Shown in pieces: positions 35,984 through 44,273 of a stretch of 64,000 nucleotides of DNA (the stretch's first letter is position 1; the number at the start of each line of letters is the position of its first letter). The DNA lies in contig CAVOFR010000007.1 in NCBI GenBank assembly GCA_963695075.1, forward strand, positions 434,001 to 498,000, read 5' to 3'. A model generated the notes under the pieces. It was not told the DNA's origin. It made no database searches and saw nothing but the letters and a program-made list of their open reading frames with translations. Both the position numbers and the translations under genes were made by a program. Origin of the DNA: CAWCAL01 sp963695075 (lineage in GTDB: Bacteria > Actinomycetota > Acidimicrobiia > Acidimicrobiales > CAWCAL01).

Positions 35984-37393
35984 ATGTCGTCACGACCTTC
36001 GACCCTTGGGGCCTTGCGGGCGAGCGGCTGGGAGTCGCTCCCGGTCAAGGAGGAGATTCGCCGCAACGCGGTGCACAAGGTCCGGGCCGGCGAACCCCTG
36101 GTCGAGCGCGTGCTCGGCTACGACGACACCGTGTTGCCGCAGCTCGAGAACGCGTTGCTGGCCGGCCACGACGTTGTGTTCCTCGGTGAGCGAGGGCAGG
36201 CCAAGACCCGGATGATCCGGTCGCTGACCGGACTGCTCGACGAGTGGATGCCGATCGTCGCCGGATCCGAGATCAACGACGACCCCTACGCTCCGGTGTC
36301 CAGCGCCGGGCGCACACTGTTCGCCGAGCTGGGTGAGGACACCCCGATCGCGTGGGTGCACCGCGACGAGCGCTACAGCGAGAAGCTGGCCACGCCCGAC
36401 ACCTCGATCGCCGACCTGATCGGCGAGGTGGACCCGATCAAGGTCGCTGAGGGCCGGTATCTCTCCGACGAGTTGACCATTCACTACGGGTTGGTCCCCC
36501 GCACCAACCGAGGCATCTTCGCCATCAACGAGCTTCCGGATCTGGCCGAGCGGATCCAGGTGGGCCTGCTCAACGTGCTCGAGGAGCGAGACGTCCAGAT
36601 CCGCGGCTACAAGCTGCGCCTCCCGCTCGACGTGATGCTGTTCGCGACCGCCAATCCCGAGGACTACACCAACCGCGGTCGGCTGATCACGCCACTCAAG
36701 GATCGTTTCGGGGCTCAGATCAGAACGCACTACCCGCTCGATGTCGACACCGAGGCCGAGATCGCACTCCAGGAGGCCCGAGAATTCGACATCGCCGACG
36801 TCGCTGTTTCGGTTCCCGACTACATGGTCGACATCGTGTGCGAACTGAGCCAGCTGGCTCGTGAGAGCCCCAAGGTCAATCAGCGCTCCGGAGTGTCGGT
36901 TCGTCTGACCGTGGCCAATCTCGAGACCCTCGCGGCCAGCGCGGTCCGGCGGGGTCTGCGGGCGGGCGACAAGCGGGTGTCGCCCCGTATCTCCGATCTG
37001 GATTCGCTGGCGGCATCCACCGCCGGCAAGGTCGAGATCGAATCCCTCGAAGACGGCCGCGACGCGCAGATACTCGAGCATCTCCTCAAGACCGCGGTGC
37101 TCACGGTTTTCAGGGACACGGTCGATCCCACGCTGCTTCCGGGCGTCGTCGAGGCGTTCACCGAGGGGGACCTCTCGGTCGACGCGGGCCAGGACGTGGC
37201 CTCGACCGGTCTGGCCGCCATGCTCAACGACGTGCCGGCGCTGACCGAGCCGGTCCGAGCCCTGACCGGGGGGTCGGAGTCACCGGCCGCTGTGGCGGCC
37301 GCGGTCGAGTTCATCCTCGAGGGGTTGCACCTCTCCAAGCGGCTCAACAAGCACGCCACTGCCGGCCGCGCCGTGTACCAGGGACGGCAGTAG
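35984..37393 (+). CDS. MoxR/magnesium-chelatase ChlI-like AAA+ ATPase
   Basis: 469 aa. Walker A variant GERGQAKTR, Walker B IFAINELPDL, sensor 1 LFATANPEDYTNRGR. The sequence is closest to the ChlI/BchI-like or sigma-54-interaction-type AAA+ proteins, but there is no chlorophyll pathway nearby. The VWA gene starts 2 bases after its stop, an ATPase/VWA pair as in MoxR-type chaperone systems that insert metals or remodel complexes. Target unknown. Confidence 0.85.
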   Translation: MSSRPSTLGALRASGWESLPVKEEIRRNAVHKVRAGEPLVERVLGYDDTVLPQLENALLAGHDVVFLGERGQAKTRMIRSLTGLLDEWMPIVAGSEINDDPYAPVSSAGRTLFAELGEDTPIAWVHRDERYSEKLATPDTSIADLIGEVDPIKVAEGRYLSDELTIHYGLVPRTNRGIFAINELPDLAERIQVGLLNVLEERDVQIRGYKLRLPLDVMLFATANPEDYTNRGRLITPLKDRFGAQIRTHYPLDVDTEAEIALQEAREFDIADVAVSVPDYMVDIVCELSQLARESPKVNQRSGVSVRLTVANLETLAASAVRRGLRAGDKRVSPRISDLDSLAASTAGKVEIESLEDGRDAQILEHLLKTAVLTVFRDTVDPTLLPGVVEAFTEGDLSVDAGQDVASTGLAAMLNDVPALTEPVRALTGGSESPAAVAAAVEFILEGLHLSKRLNKHATAGRAVYQGRQ

Positions 37394-37395
37394 GC

Positions 37396-39450
37396 ATGTC
37401 CCTGCGCCGGCATCGTCGGCGCCCGGGCGAGCGCGGCGCGAATCGGTTCTCCTATTCGCGCTGGGACGGGACCCAGGTCGGCTTCGATCTCGACGCAGAG
37501 GGGCTGCTCGAGCGGATCACCGACGATCTGCTCTACCACGGCGACATCAACTCGGCGCTCCGTCGGCTCCTTCAGGGCGGTTTCGACGATGACTCGGGCC
37601 AACGGGTCGAAGGTATCCGCGATCTGCTCGAGCGGTTGCGCGAAGCGCGTGGGCAACGACTCGAGCAGGGCGATCTCGGCGGCGTCTACGAGGAGCTGGC
37701 CCAGGAGCTGTCCGAGATCGTCGACGATGAGCAGCGGGCCCTCGCCGATCAGGCGCAACAGGCTGCCGCGGCCGACGACGACCGCCGACGCGAGGTGGTC
37801 GAGCAGTCCACCGCCGAGAGTCAGCTGCGACTCGAACTCCTTCCGAACGATCTGGCCGGCAAGGTCAAGGGGCTCCAGGACTACGAGTTCACCTCGAACG
37901 AGGCCCGGCAGCGCTTCGACGATCTGGTCGAGAAGCTGCGACAGCAGCTCGCGAACACCTGGTTCGACGAGATGTCGGGCTCGATGGAGAACATGTCGCC
38001 TGAGGACCTCGCCCGGATGAAGGACATGATGGCCGAGCTGAATCAGATGCTCGAGCAGCGGGAGAAGGGTGAGGTACCCGACTTCGACGGCTTCATGGAG
38101 CGCTACGGCGACTTCTTCCCCGAGAACCCGGAGACACTCGACGAACTACTCGAGATCATGGCCCAGCGGATGGCGGCGATGCAGGCGATGCTCAACTCGA
38201 TGACGCCCGAGCAGCGGGCGCAGCTCCAGGAGCTGGCCGGACAGCTACTCGACGACATGGATCTGGCCTTCGAGGCCGATCGCCTCGGTCAGAACCTGCG
38301 TCAGGCATTCCCCCGGATGCCGTGGGATCGCAGCTTCGAGCTGTCCGGCTCGGACCCGTTGGACCTGGCAGCAGCGGCGCAGTTGTTCGAGGAGCTGGGT
38401 GAGCTGGAGCAGCTCGAACAGATGCTGCGCGGCGTGACCAACCCCGGGGCTCTGGCCGAGGTCGACACCGACCGGGTGCGCGATCTCCTCGGGTCCGATG
38501 CGGCGGACTCCATCGACCGGATGTCGGATCTCGCCCGGATGCTCGAAGACGCCGGGATGGTCCAGAACAAGGAGGGCCAGCTCGAACTGACACCGCGGGC
38601 CATTCGCCGGCTGGGACAACACGCCCTCTCGGAGCTTTTCGGTCGCTTGTCCCTCGATCGGCTGGGTGGCCACGAACAGGCTCGGACCGGAATAGGTCAC
38701 GAGCGCACGTTCGATACGAAGCCCTACGACTTCGGGGACCCGTTCAACCTGCAGATCGAACGCACCCTGCGCAATGCAGTGCGCCGCCGAGCCGCCGAAG
38801 GCGGCGGACGTGATGGGCCGATCTCGCTGCATCCGGACGACTTCGAGATCGAACGCACCGAGCAGGTCGTGCGATCCAGCACCGTCCTCCTGCTCGATCT
38901 GTCGATGTCGATGCCCATCCGCGACAACTTCCTCCCGGCGAAGAAGGTCGCAATGGCGCTGCACTCTCTGATCTCTTCACAGTTCCCGCGCGACTATCTG
39001 GGCGTCGTCGGGTTCGGTGAGCTCGCCCGTGAAATCGATCCCCGAGCGCTTCCGGAGGTGTCCTGGGATCTCAACTACGGCACCAACATGCAGCACGCGT
39101 TCATGCTCGCTCGGCGCATGTTGAGCCGCGAGACCGGAACCAAGCAGATCATCATGATCACTGATGGTGAACCCACAGCCCACCTCAATTCCGCCGGTTC
39201 ACCCGAGTTTCACTATCCCCCGATCCGCGAGACGGTCGACGCGACGCTGCTCGAAGTGGGTCGACTCACCCGCGAAGACGTGCGTATCAACACGTTCATG
39301 CTCGATCCCAACGGCTACCTGCGGGCGTTCATCGAGAAGCTCACGCAGATGAACCGGGGCCGGGCGTTCTTCACCACGCCGGACAATCTCGGCGACTATG
39401 TCCTCGTCGACTTCCTCGACCACAAGCGGACCATGATCACCGGGCGATGA
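37396..39450 (+). CDS. VWA-domain protein paired with AAA+ ATPase
   Basis: 684 aa. Long acidic alpha-helical/coiled-coil N-terminal region (residues ~60-400, rich in Glu, Gln and Met). C-terminal von Willebrand A domain with MIDAS DLSMSM (~residues 500-505), and later MITDGEPTAH. Likely substrate adaptor for the AAA+ protein, by analogy with ChlD/CoxE-type partners. Its 3' end overlaps the convergent macro-domain gene by 14 bases. Confidence 0.85.
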   Translation: MSLRRHRRRPGERGANRFSYSRWDGTQVGFDLDAEGLLERITDDLLYHGDINSALRRLLQGGFDDDSGQRVEGIRDLLERLREARGQRLEQGDLGGVYEELAQELSEIVDDEQRALADQAQQAAAADDDRRREVVEQSTAESQLRLELLPNDLAGKVKGLQDYEFTSNEARQRFDDLVEKLRQQLANTWFDEMSGSMENMSPEDLARMKDMMAELNQMLEQREKGEVPDFDGFMERYGDFFPENPETLDELLEIMAQRMAAMQAMLNSMTPEQRAQLQELAGQLLDDMDLAFEADRLGQNLRQAFPRMPWDRSFELSGSDPLDLAAAAQLFEELGELEQLEQMLRGVTNPGALAEVDTDRVRDLLGSDAADSIDRMSDLARMLEDAGMVQNKEGQLELTPRAIRRLGQHALSELFGRLSLDRLGGHEQARTGIGHERTFDTKPYDFGDPFNLQIERTLRNAVRRRAAEGGGRDGPISLHPDDFEIERTEQVVRSSTVLLLDLSMSMPIRDNFLPAKKVAMALHSLISSQFPRDYLGVVGFGELAREIDPRALPEVSWDLNYGTNMQHAFMLARRMLSRETGTKQIIMITDGEPTAHLNSAGSPEFHYPPIRETVDATLLEVGRLTREDVRINTFMLDPNGYLRAFIEKLTQMNRGRAFFTTPDNLGDYVLVDFLDHKRTMITGR

Positions 39451-39937
39451 GCTGCTCGTAATGGTGCAGCGTCGCCGCGTCGAAGGCGACGAAGGTGATG
39501 GTGTCGATCCGGGTCGTGGCGCCGTGGTGCCGCACGGTTTCCACCGCGACACGAGCCGCGGCGTCGGCGGGGTATCCGTAGACACCCGTTGCTATGGCAG
39601 GGAAGGCGAGGGTTCGAGCCCCGAGTTCTGAGGCGCGGTCGATGCTGGACCGGTAACAGGCGGCGAGCAGTTCGGGCTCGCCGTGGTCACCGCCGCGCCA
39701 AACCGGCCCGACGGTGTGGATGACCCAGCGAGCGGCAAGGTCGTACCCCTGGGTGGACTTCGCCTCGCCCGTGGCGCAACCATCCAGTGTGCGACACTCG
39801 GCCACCAGTCCGGGACCGGCCGCCCGGTGGATGGCACCGTCGACGCCTCCGCCGCCGAGCAGGCTGGTGTTGGCGGCGTTGACGATCGCGTCGACCGCGA
39901 GGCGGGTGATGTCCCCCCGGGTCGCCCGCATGTCCAT
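39437..39937 (-). CDS. Macro-domain protein (ADP-ribose/O-acetyl-ADP-ribose hydrolase type)
   Basis: 166 aa. AVDAIVNAANTSLLGGGGVDGAIHRAAGP is the MacroD-type loop (shown here as DAIVNAANTSLLGGGGVDG), with GVYGYP in the second phosphate loop. Deacetylates O-acetyl-ADP-ribose or removes ADP-ribose from protein in studied relatives. ATG 39937 chosen (Met again two codons later); the frame is open further upstream without family sequence. Confidence 0.88.
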   Translation of the reverse strand: MDMRATRGDITRLAVDAIVNAANTSLLGGGGVDGAIHRAAGPGLVAECRTLDGCATGEAKSTQGYDLAARWVIHTVGPVWRGGDHGEPELLAACYRSSIDRASELGARTLAFPAIATGVYGYPADAAARVAVETVRHHGATTRIDTITFVAFDAATLHHYEQLIAR

Positions 39938-40173
39938 GGGCGGAGTCTTCCAGGTCGCAGGTCGCTCCGGGAGGTCCCCGAGAGCTGGAGTCGGCGACAT
40001 CACTCTCCGTGGTTGGACGGCAAAGAATCCGTTCTGGGGCTTGCGGGATCGAGGAGAACGGGCCATGATCACACCGTTGTAATTCCAGCGGCGAGATTCG
40101 TCGCCGGCGTGTGAACAACCGGACGGGGCGGTTCAGGGCGTCTCACACTTCCGACCACGGAGGGGGTACAGAA

Positions 40174-40482
40174 ATGGCCGAGATGTTTGATCTCCCCACG
40201 GCACCGTGGGGTCAAGGAGAGCGGACCTGGCAGCAGGATGCCAACTGTCTGGGGGTCGACCCCGACCTGTTCTTCCCCGAGCGAGGAGCCTCCACCCGCG
40301 AAGCCAAGGATGTGTGTCGCGGCTGTGTGGTGCGTCAGGACTGCCTCGAATACGCCCTGGCCAACGGCGAGAAGTTCGGCATCTGGGGCGGCATGAGCGA
40401 GCGTGAGCGTCGCCGCATCCGGCGTCAGCGGGCGCTGGCCCGCACGGCCGCCGCCGAGCAGGTCGAGATCCGGCCCGCCTGA
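40174..40482 (+). CDS. WhiB-family iron-sulfur transcription regulator
   Basis: 102 aa. Four cluster Cys: DANCLG, then VCRGCVVRQDC. The GIWGGMSERERRRIRR turn and basic tail are the DNA/sigma contact region. ATG 40174 with GGAGGGGG (40160-40167). Probably 4Fe-4S, redox or NO sensitive, binding SigA region 4. The subclass (WhiB1/WhiB2) cannot be fixed by eye. Confidence 0.93.
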   Translation: MAEMFDLPTAPWGQGERTWQQDANCLGVDPDLFFPERGASTREAKDVCRGCVVRQDCLEYALANGEKFGIWGGMSERERRRIRRQRALARTAAAEQVEIRPA

Positions 40483-40508
40483 CCCCTGGTCGTTCCAGGT
40501 CGAACCGC

Positions 40509-40514
40509 TACACT
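40509..40514 (+). promoter_or_regulatory. Predicted leaderless -10 of tatA
   Basis: TACACT ends 6 bases before ATG 40521; no ribosome binding site. Confidence 0.45.
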
Positions 40515-40520
40515 CGAACC

Positions 40521-40700
40521 ATGTTGTCGGGAAATGAATTCGCCATCGTTGCGATCGTCCTGCTCGTGCTCTTCGGCGGGAGTCAGCTCCCCAAGCTGGC
40601 TCGGGGCCTCGGACAGGCGCAGGCCGAGCTCAAGAAGGGCATGCGCGAGGGGGCAGCGGAAGACGAGGAGTCGACCGAGGAGACCGAAGAGAAGGCCTGA
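40521..40700 (+). CDS. tatA: Twin-arginine translocase subunit TatA/TatE family
   Basis: 59 aa, too short for many gene finders. N-terminal membrane helix FAIVAIVLLVLFGG, hinge SQLPKLARGLGQ, amphipathic helix AQAELKKGMREG, and an acidic tail. The Phe-Gly-x-x-x-Leu-Pro hinge is diagnostic. The next gene is sigE, matching the mycobacterial tendency for a tat gene beside sigE-rseA-htrA. Confidence 0.9.
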   Translation: MLSGNEFAIVAIVLLVLFGGSQLPKLARGLGQAQAELKKGMREGAAEDEESTEETEEKA

Positions 40701-40710
40701 CGCGGCGCCG

Positions 40711-40737
40711 GGAACTTCGACGGCCCCCTCGAGCGTT
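40711..40737 (+). promoter_or_regulatory. ECF-type promoter of sigE (GGAAC-N18-CGTT)
   Basis: GGAAC (40711-40715) and CGTT (40734-40737), 8 bases before GTG 40746. This matches the SigE/SigR-class consensus and would give a leaderless autoregulated transcript. Confidence 0.6.
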
Positions 40738-40745
40738 CCCCCGGT

Positions 40746-41303
40746 GTGGCACTTGTCCTATCGCTTCGTTCCCCGGTCCAGCCGTTGACCGGTAGCGAAC
40801 GCGCCCCGGTGCAGATCGTGCCCACCTGGGAAGAGGTGGCCCGCGAACACGGCCGCTTCATCTACACACTGGCCTACCGCCTGACCGGCTCGGCCACCGA
40901 AGCCGACGACCTGGTCCAGGATGTGCTCATGCGCGTCCAGCGGGGCCTGCCCAATTACACGCCGGGCAATCTGCGCGGCTGGCTCAGCCGCATCACGACC
41001 AACGCCTTCCTCGACACGGTTCGTCGGGCCAAGCGCCGCCCGACCGATGCCCTACCGGATGACGTCGACCGGGTGCTCCCGGCCAGCGCCCCGGCCGATG
41101 TCGATTCGGCCGCCCGTCTCCTGCCCGAAGACCTCCAGGCCGCCTTGGGCCGGCTCCCGATCGACTTCCGCTCCGCCGTCGTGCTCTCCGACGTGATCGG
41201 ACTCGGCTACCAGGACGTGGCCGAGGCACTCGGCGTCCCGATCGGCACGGTGCGCAGCCGGATCCACCGGGGTCGGAGCCGACTGCGGGAGATGCTGGCA
41301 TGA
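40746..41303 (+). CDS. sigE: ECF sigma factor, SigE-like
   Basis: 185 aa. Region 2: GRFIYTLAYRLTGSATEADDLVQDVLMRV; region 4: LPIDFRSAVVLSDVIGLGYQDVAEALGVPIGTVRSRIHRG (shown by its ends LPIDFRSAVV and GTVRSRIHRG). Followed by an anti-sigma gene (ATGA overlap) and, past an antisense whiB, htrA, with tatA in front: the arrangement of mycobacterial sigE-rseA-htrA-tatB. GTG 40746 chosen because an ECF promoter sits 8 bases upstream; GTG 40809 is an alternative. Confidence 0.88.
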   Translation: MALVLSLRSPVQPLTGSERAPVQIVPTWEEVAREHGRFIYTLAYRLTGSATEADDLVQDVLMRVQRGLPNYTPGNLRGWLSRITTNAFLDTVRRAKRRPTDALPDDVDRVLPASAPADVDSAARLLPEDLQAALGRLPIDFRSAVVLSDVIGLGYQDVAEALGVPIGTVRSRIHRGRSRLREMLA

Positions 41304-42037
41304 CCGGGCCCGCCGATCTTCTCAGCGCCTATCTCGATGACGAGCTCGACCCGGCCGAACGAGCGGCCGTTGAGAGGTACCTCGAGGCCTCGCCCGAAGC
41401 GCGGGCCGACCTGGCCGGCCTCAACGAGATCCGAAGTGCGCTGCGAGCTCTGCCCGAGCTCGACCCTCCCGGCCCTCTGGTGCCGGCTCGGCCCGGCTCG
41501 GCCACCGTGTCTTCGCTCTGGTCCGCCCGTCGTGCGGTGCCGGTCCTGCTTGCGGCGGCACTCGTTTTCCTGGCTGGATTCGCGGTCTTCGGACCCAGGG
41601 GAGGCGACGGCGCCGACGTGGCGATGCCCACGGCGGAACTGATGGAGCTACACCGTGACGCCGAGCTCATGGTGAGTGACGGTTCGCCCTCGGTACCGGG
41701 CGATCTCGTCGTGCTCTCCGACACGAGTGGCGTGGACCACATGCCCGACGACCTCGGCGCGGGGATGGACCGTATGGGTGTATACGGCACCGACGAGCTC
41801 GTCCAGCTGATCTACAGCGATGGCGAGCACGTGGTGTCGGTCTTCGAACAGCCGCACGACTCGGCCGCGCCGATGGTCGGCGATGAGATGGCGGTGGGTG
41901 GCCGTACCGCCATGCATCAGACGGTGGGTGGCGCCGAGGTCCTCATGGTGGCCGACGGTGACATGGTCCTGACGATCATGAGCGAGGGGGAGCTCGACTC
42001 GCTGACCACCATGGCCGGTTCGGTACTCTCGGCCTGA
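41300..42037 (+). CDS. rseA: Anti-sigma factor (RseA-like) without zinc ligands
   Basis: 245 aa. N-terminal anti-sigma fold LLSAYLDDELDPAERAAVER and a single membrane helix AVPVLLAAALVFLAGFAVF at ~residues 78-96; the rest is extracytoplasmic. In zinc anti-sigma factors the helix ends HLxxCPxC; here it reads YLEASPEA, so His and both Cys are missing. Presumed inhibitor of the preceding SigE. Gene overlap ensures coupled production. Confidence 0.8.
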   Translation: MTGPADLLSAYLDDELDPAERAAVERYLEASPEARADLAGLNEIRSALRALPELDPPGPLVPARPGSATVSSLWSARRAVPVLLAAALVFLAGFAVFGPRGGDGADVAMPTAELMELHRDAELMVSDGSPSVPGDLVVLSDTSGVDHMPDDLGAGMDRMGVYGTDELVQLIYSDGEHVVSVFEQPHDSAAPMVGDEMAVGGRTAMHQTVGGAEVLMVADGDMVLTIMSEGELDSLTTMAGSVLSA

Positions 42038-42045
42038 ACCGGGCT

Positions 42046-42300
42046 TCAGACGGCGGCGGCCGCCAACTTGCGCCGCTTCAGGATGCGGCGCCGCTCCCGT
42101 TCGGAACAGCCGCCCCAGACGCCGTGCTCGATCCGTTCGACCAAGGCGTGCTCGAGGCAGGGCTCCTTGACGGGGCAGTCCTGGCAGATCGCCCGAGCGA
42201 CATCGACTCCGACGCCGTCGCTGGGAAAGAAGGTTGCTGGGGTGTAGTCCTGGCAGTTGCCTGCCAACATCCACTCGGTGGTTTTCGCATCGCTGTTCAC
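42046..42300 (-). CDS. WhiB-family transcription regulator (antisense within sigE locus)
   Basis: 84 aa. Cluster Cys in GNCQDY and ICQDCPVKEPC; GVWGGCSERERRRILKRRK at the C-terminus. GTG 42300 chosen (a TTG is 18 bases further up). Minus-strand promoter GGAAC-N17-CGTA ends 8 bases before the GTG, the same geometry as the sigE promoter. Convergent with rseA (8-base gap) and divergent from htrA. Confidence 0.9.
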   Translation of the reverse strand: MNSDAKTTEWMLAGNCQDYTPATFFPSDGVGVDVARAICQDCPVKEPCLEHALVERIEHGVWGGCSERERRRILKRRKLAAAAV

Positions 42301-42304
42301 ACGG

Positions 42305-42334
42305 GTTATACGACCCAATCAGCGCGAAAGTTCC
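42305..42334 (-). promoter_or_regulatory. ECF-type promoter of whiB (GGAAC-N17-CGTA)
   Basis: Minus strand GGAAC (42334-42330) and CGTA (42312-42309), the latter running into TATAAC. Same 8-base distance to the start codon as at sigE. A housekeeping -10 (TATAAC) is also possible. Confidence 0.5.
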
Positions 42335-42436
42335 CGTAAATCGGACGAAGCGGCCATCGCGCGAGGGAATGACCCGTCAGATTCGGTACGGTTCGGGACC
42401 ACTCCATCGACAACCTTCCCCTTCGCGGAGCCCCGC

Positions 42437-43936
42437 GTGACAGACCCAAACGTGCGCCCCGACGGGCGACAAGAAGCGGCCGAGCGGTTCTCCGTCGATG
42501 CACCATTCGAACCCGGGTCAGGTCTTCCGCCGGCACCGGTTGCCGCGGTCGAGCACCCACCGCCAGGACAGCGCGCGGCTCTTCCGCCCCCGCCATCGGC
42601 TCCCGCAGGGGGGCCGTTCGAGCCAGCCCCGATGCGGCCCGCAGCCGATCTCCCCGCCTCGCCTCCGACGGGTTCGACCCGGCCGCCGATCCCCTCTCCG
42701 GGACCGGCGGTGCCGCTGCCCCTCCGCCCCCCGTTGTTCGATCCCGAACAGCTCCGCCGAGCCGCCGCTGAACCCTCTCCCCACCCGTCGCACCCGGACC
42801 AGCCGGTTGCCCCCTCCTCCGGCGGGTGGCGACCCGCGCTGCTCGCTGCCAGCCTCGCCGCGGTCGTCGCCGCTGTGGTGACCGGTGGGCTGTTCCTGGC
42901 CCTCGATGAACCCGATCCGGTGATCGGCGCCTCCGGTCGACCCGGCTCGGCCTCGTCCCCGGTCACCGCGGCCCCCGCTCAGCCCGGCACCAACCTGCGG
43001 ATAGCGGGAGAAGCGCTCGACATCCAGGCCCTGTTGGCCAAGGCCGAGCCATCGGTGGTGGCGATCGAGACCGGGGCGTCGGGCGGCATCTTCGGTGGGG
43101 CCGGATCGGGGGTCCTCATCTCCGAAGACGGTCTGGTACTCACCAATGCCCACGTCGTCGCCCTGGCCGACGACATCCGCATCCGGTTCCACGACGGTCA
43201 GGAGGTGCCCGCCCGGTTGATCGGGTCCCTGCCCAACGAGGACATCGCACTCATCCAGGGACAGGACACCTCGGGCTGGACCCCGGCCGAGCTGGGCTCC
43301 AGCGGCCAGCTCCAGGTGGGCGACGACGTGGTCGCCATCGGCAACACCCTGGGGCTGGGTGGCCGTCCGACGGTCACCCGAGGGATCGTCTCGGCCAAGG
43401 ACCGGACCGTCGAAGCGCCCGGTCTACTGCTGTCCAATCTGATCCAGACCGATGCGGCGATCAATCCGGGCAACTCGGGCGGTCCACTGCTCGATGCCCT
43501 GGGTCAGGTGGTCGGAGTAAACACCGCCATCATCGAGGGAAGCCAGAACGTCGGATTTGCCATCTCGATCGACTCGATCAAGCCGCTCATCGAGAACATC
43601 CTCGACGGTGAAGGCATCACGCAGGACACCGCCTTTCTCGGCGTTGAGACCCTCGATGTCGCCGAGGTCCAGGAAGCGGTTCGTGACCAGTTCGTCGTCG
43701 CGCAGGAACAGGGGGCGTTCGTCCAGCAGGTCATCGCCGGGTCTGCGGCCGAGGCCGCCGGCCTTAGGGCCGGCGATGTCATCGTCGAGATCGACGGACG
43801 ATCGGTCGGCGGCAAGGCCGATGTCGCCTCGATCGTGCGTTCCCACACGGCGGGCGACGAGATCAGCGTGACCTACGAGCGTCTCGGCGAATCGGGAACG
43901 GTGACGGCACAGCTCTGCCGCCAGACCGGGTGCTGA
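42437..43936 (+). CDS. htrA: HtrA-type serine protease with PDZ domain
   Basis: 499 aa. Long Pro-rich cytoplasmic N-terminus (~160 residues), membrane helix LLAASLAAVVAAVVTGGLFL, then trypsin-like domain: His in TNAHVV, Asp in NEDIALIQ, Ser in NPGNSGGPL. One PDZ domain at the C-terminus (AGLRAGDVIVEIDG). Start GTG 42437 with GGAG 6-7 bases before; codons upstream look non-coding. Periplasmic-side quality control, probably SigE-regulated. Confidence 0.92.
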   Translation: MTDPNVRPDGRQEAAERFSVDAPFEPGSGLPPAPVAAVEHPPPGQRAALPPPPSAPAGGPFEPAPMRPAADLPASPPTGSTRPPIPSPGPAVPLPLRPPLFDPEQLRRAAAEPSPHPSHPDQPVAPSSGGWRPALLAASLAAVVAAVVTGGLFLALDEPDPVIGASGRPGSASSPVTAAPAQPGTNLRIAGEALDIQALLAKAEPSVVAIETGASGGIFGGAGSGVLISEDGLVLTNAHVVALADDIRIRFHDGQEVPARLIGSLPNEDIALIQGQDTSGWTPAELGSSGQLQVGDDVVAIGNTLGLGGRPTVTRGIVSAKDRTVEAPGLLLSNLIQTDAAINPGNSGGPLLDALGQVVGVNTAIIEGSQNVGFAISIDSIKPLIENILDGEGITQDTAFLGVETLDVAEVQEAVRDQFVVAQEQGAFVQQVIAGSAAEAAGLRAGDVIVEIDGRSVGGKADVASIVRSHTAGDEISVTYERLGESGTVTAQLCRQTGC

Positions 43937-43989
43937 CGATTCCCCCGGTACGCTATGGCGCTGCAAGCTTGCATGGTTGAGGAGCCCCC

Positions 43990-44268
43990 ATGTCCGACCT
44001 GACGACCGAAGAGACCATCGACGAACCGCCGCAAGGGCACGCGAAGGTCGTGTATCTCGGCCCGGTCGCGCCGCACTGGGAGATCCGCTCCGACTTCGGC
44101 GATCGTTCGATGATCGACAACTTCCGGGCGCGGGTGAACGCGCGTCTGACCCTGCTGCCGCCGCACGACCCGCAGTTCCGTCGGAACCGTGAGCGGGTCA
44201 ACCGTGACGCCGAGCGCGAGAACCTCCTCCTCGAATGGGATCTCGGGTACGACGAGGACGAGCGCTGA
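43990..44268 (+). CDS. Conserved-looking hypothetical protein
   Basis: 92 aa, soluble, acidic. Segments HAKVVYLGPVAPHWEIRSDFG and a basic stretch RRNRERVNRDAEREN ending in LEWDLGYDEDER. GAGGAG at 43979-43984 precedes ATG 43990. It lies just before the ROK kinase gene (5-base gap), so probably co-transcribed with it. No family recognised. Confidence 0.7.
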   Translation: MSDLTTEETIDEPPQGHAKVVYLGPVAPHWEIRSDFGDRSMIDNFRARVNARLTLLPPHDPQFRRNRERVNRDAERENLLLEWDLGYDEDER

Positions 44269-44273
44269 CGGTC

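Noticed and set aside
39938..40072. In-frame upstream extension of the macro-domain gene (MARSPRSRKPQNGFF).
   Set aside because: Not part of the macro fold and no clear promoter or ribosome binding site; start 39937 preferred.
42375..42405. GGAAT...CGGTT upstream of htrA as a SigE/SigR promoter.
   Set aside because: Spacing of about 20 bases and weak match; not convincing compared with the sigE and whiB sites.
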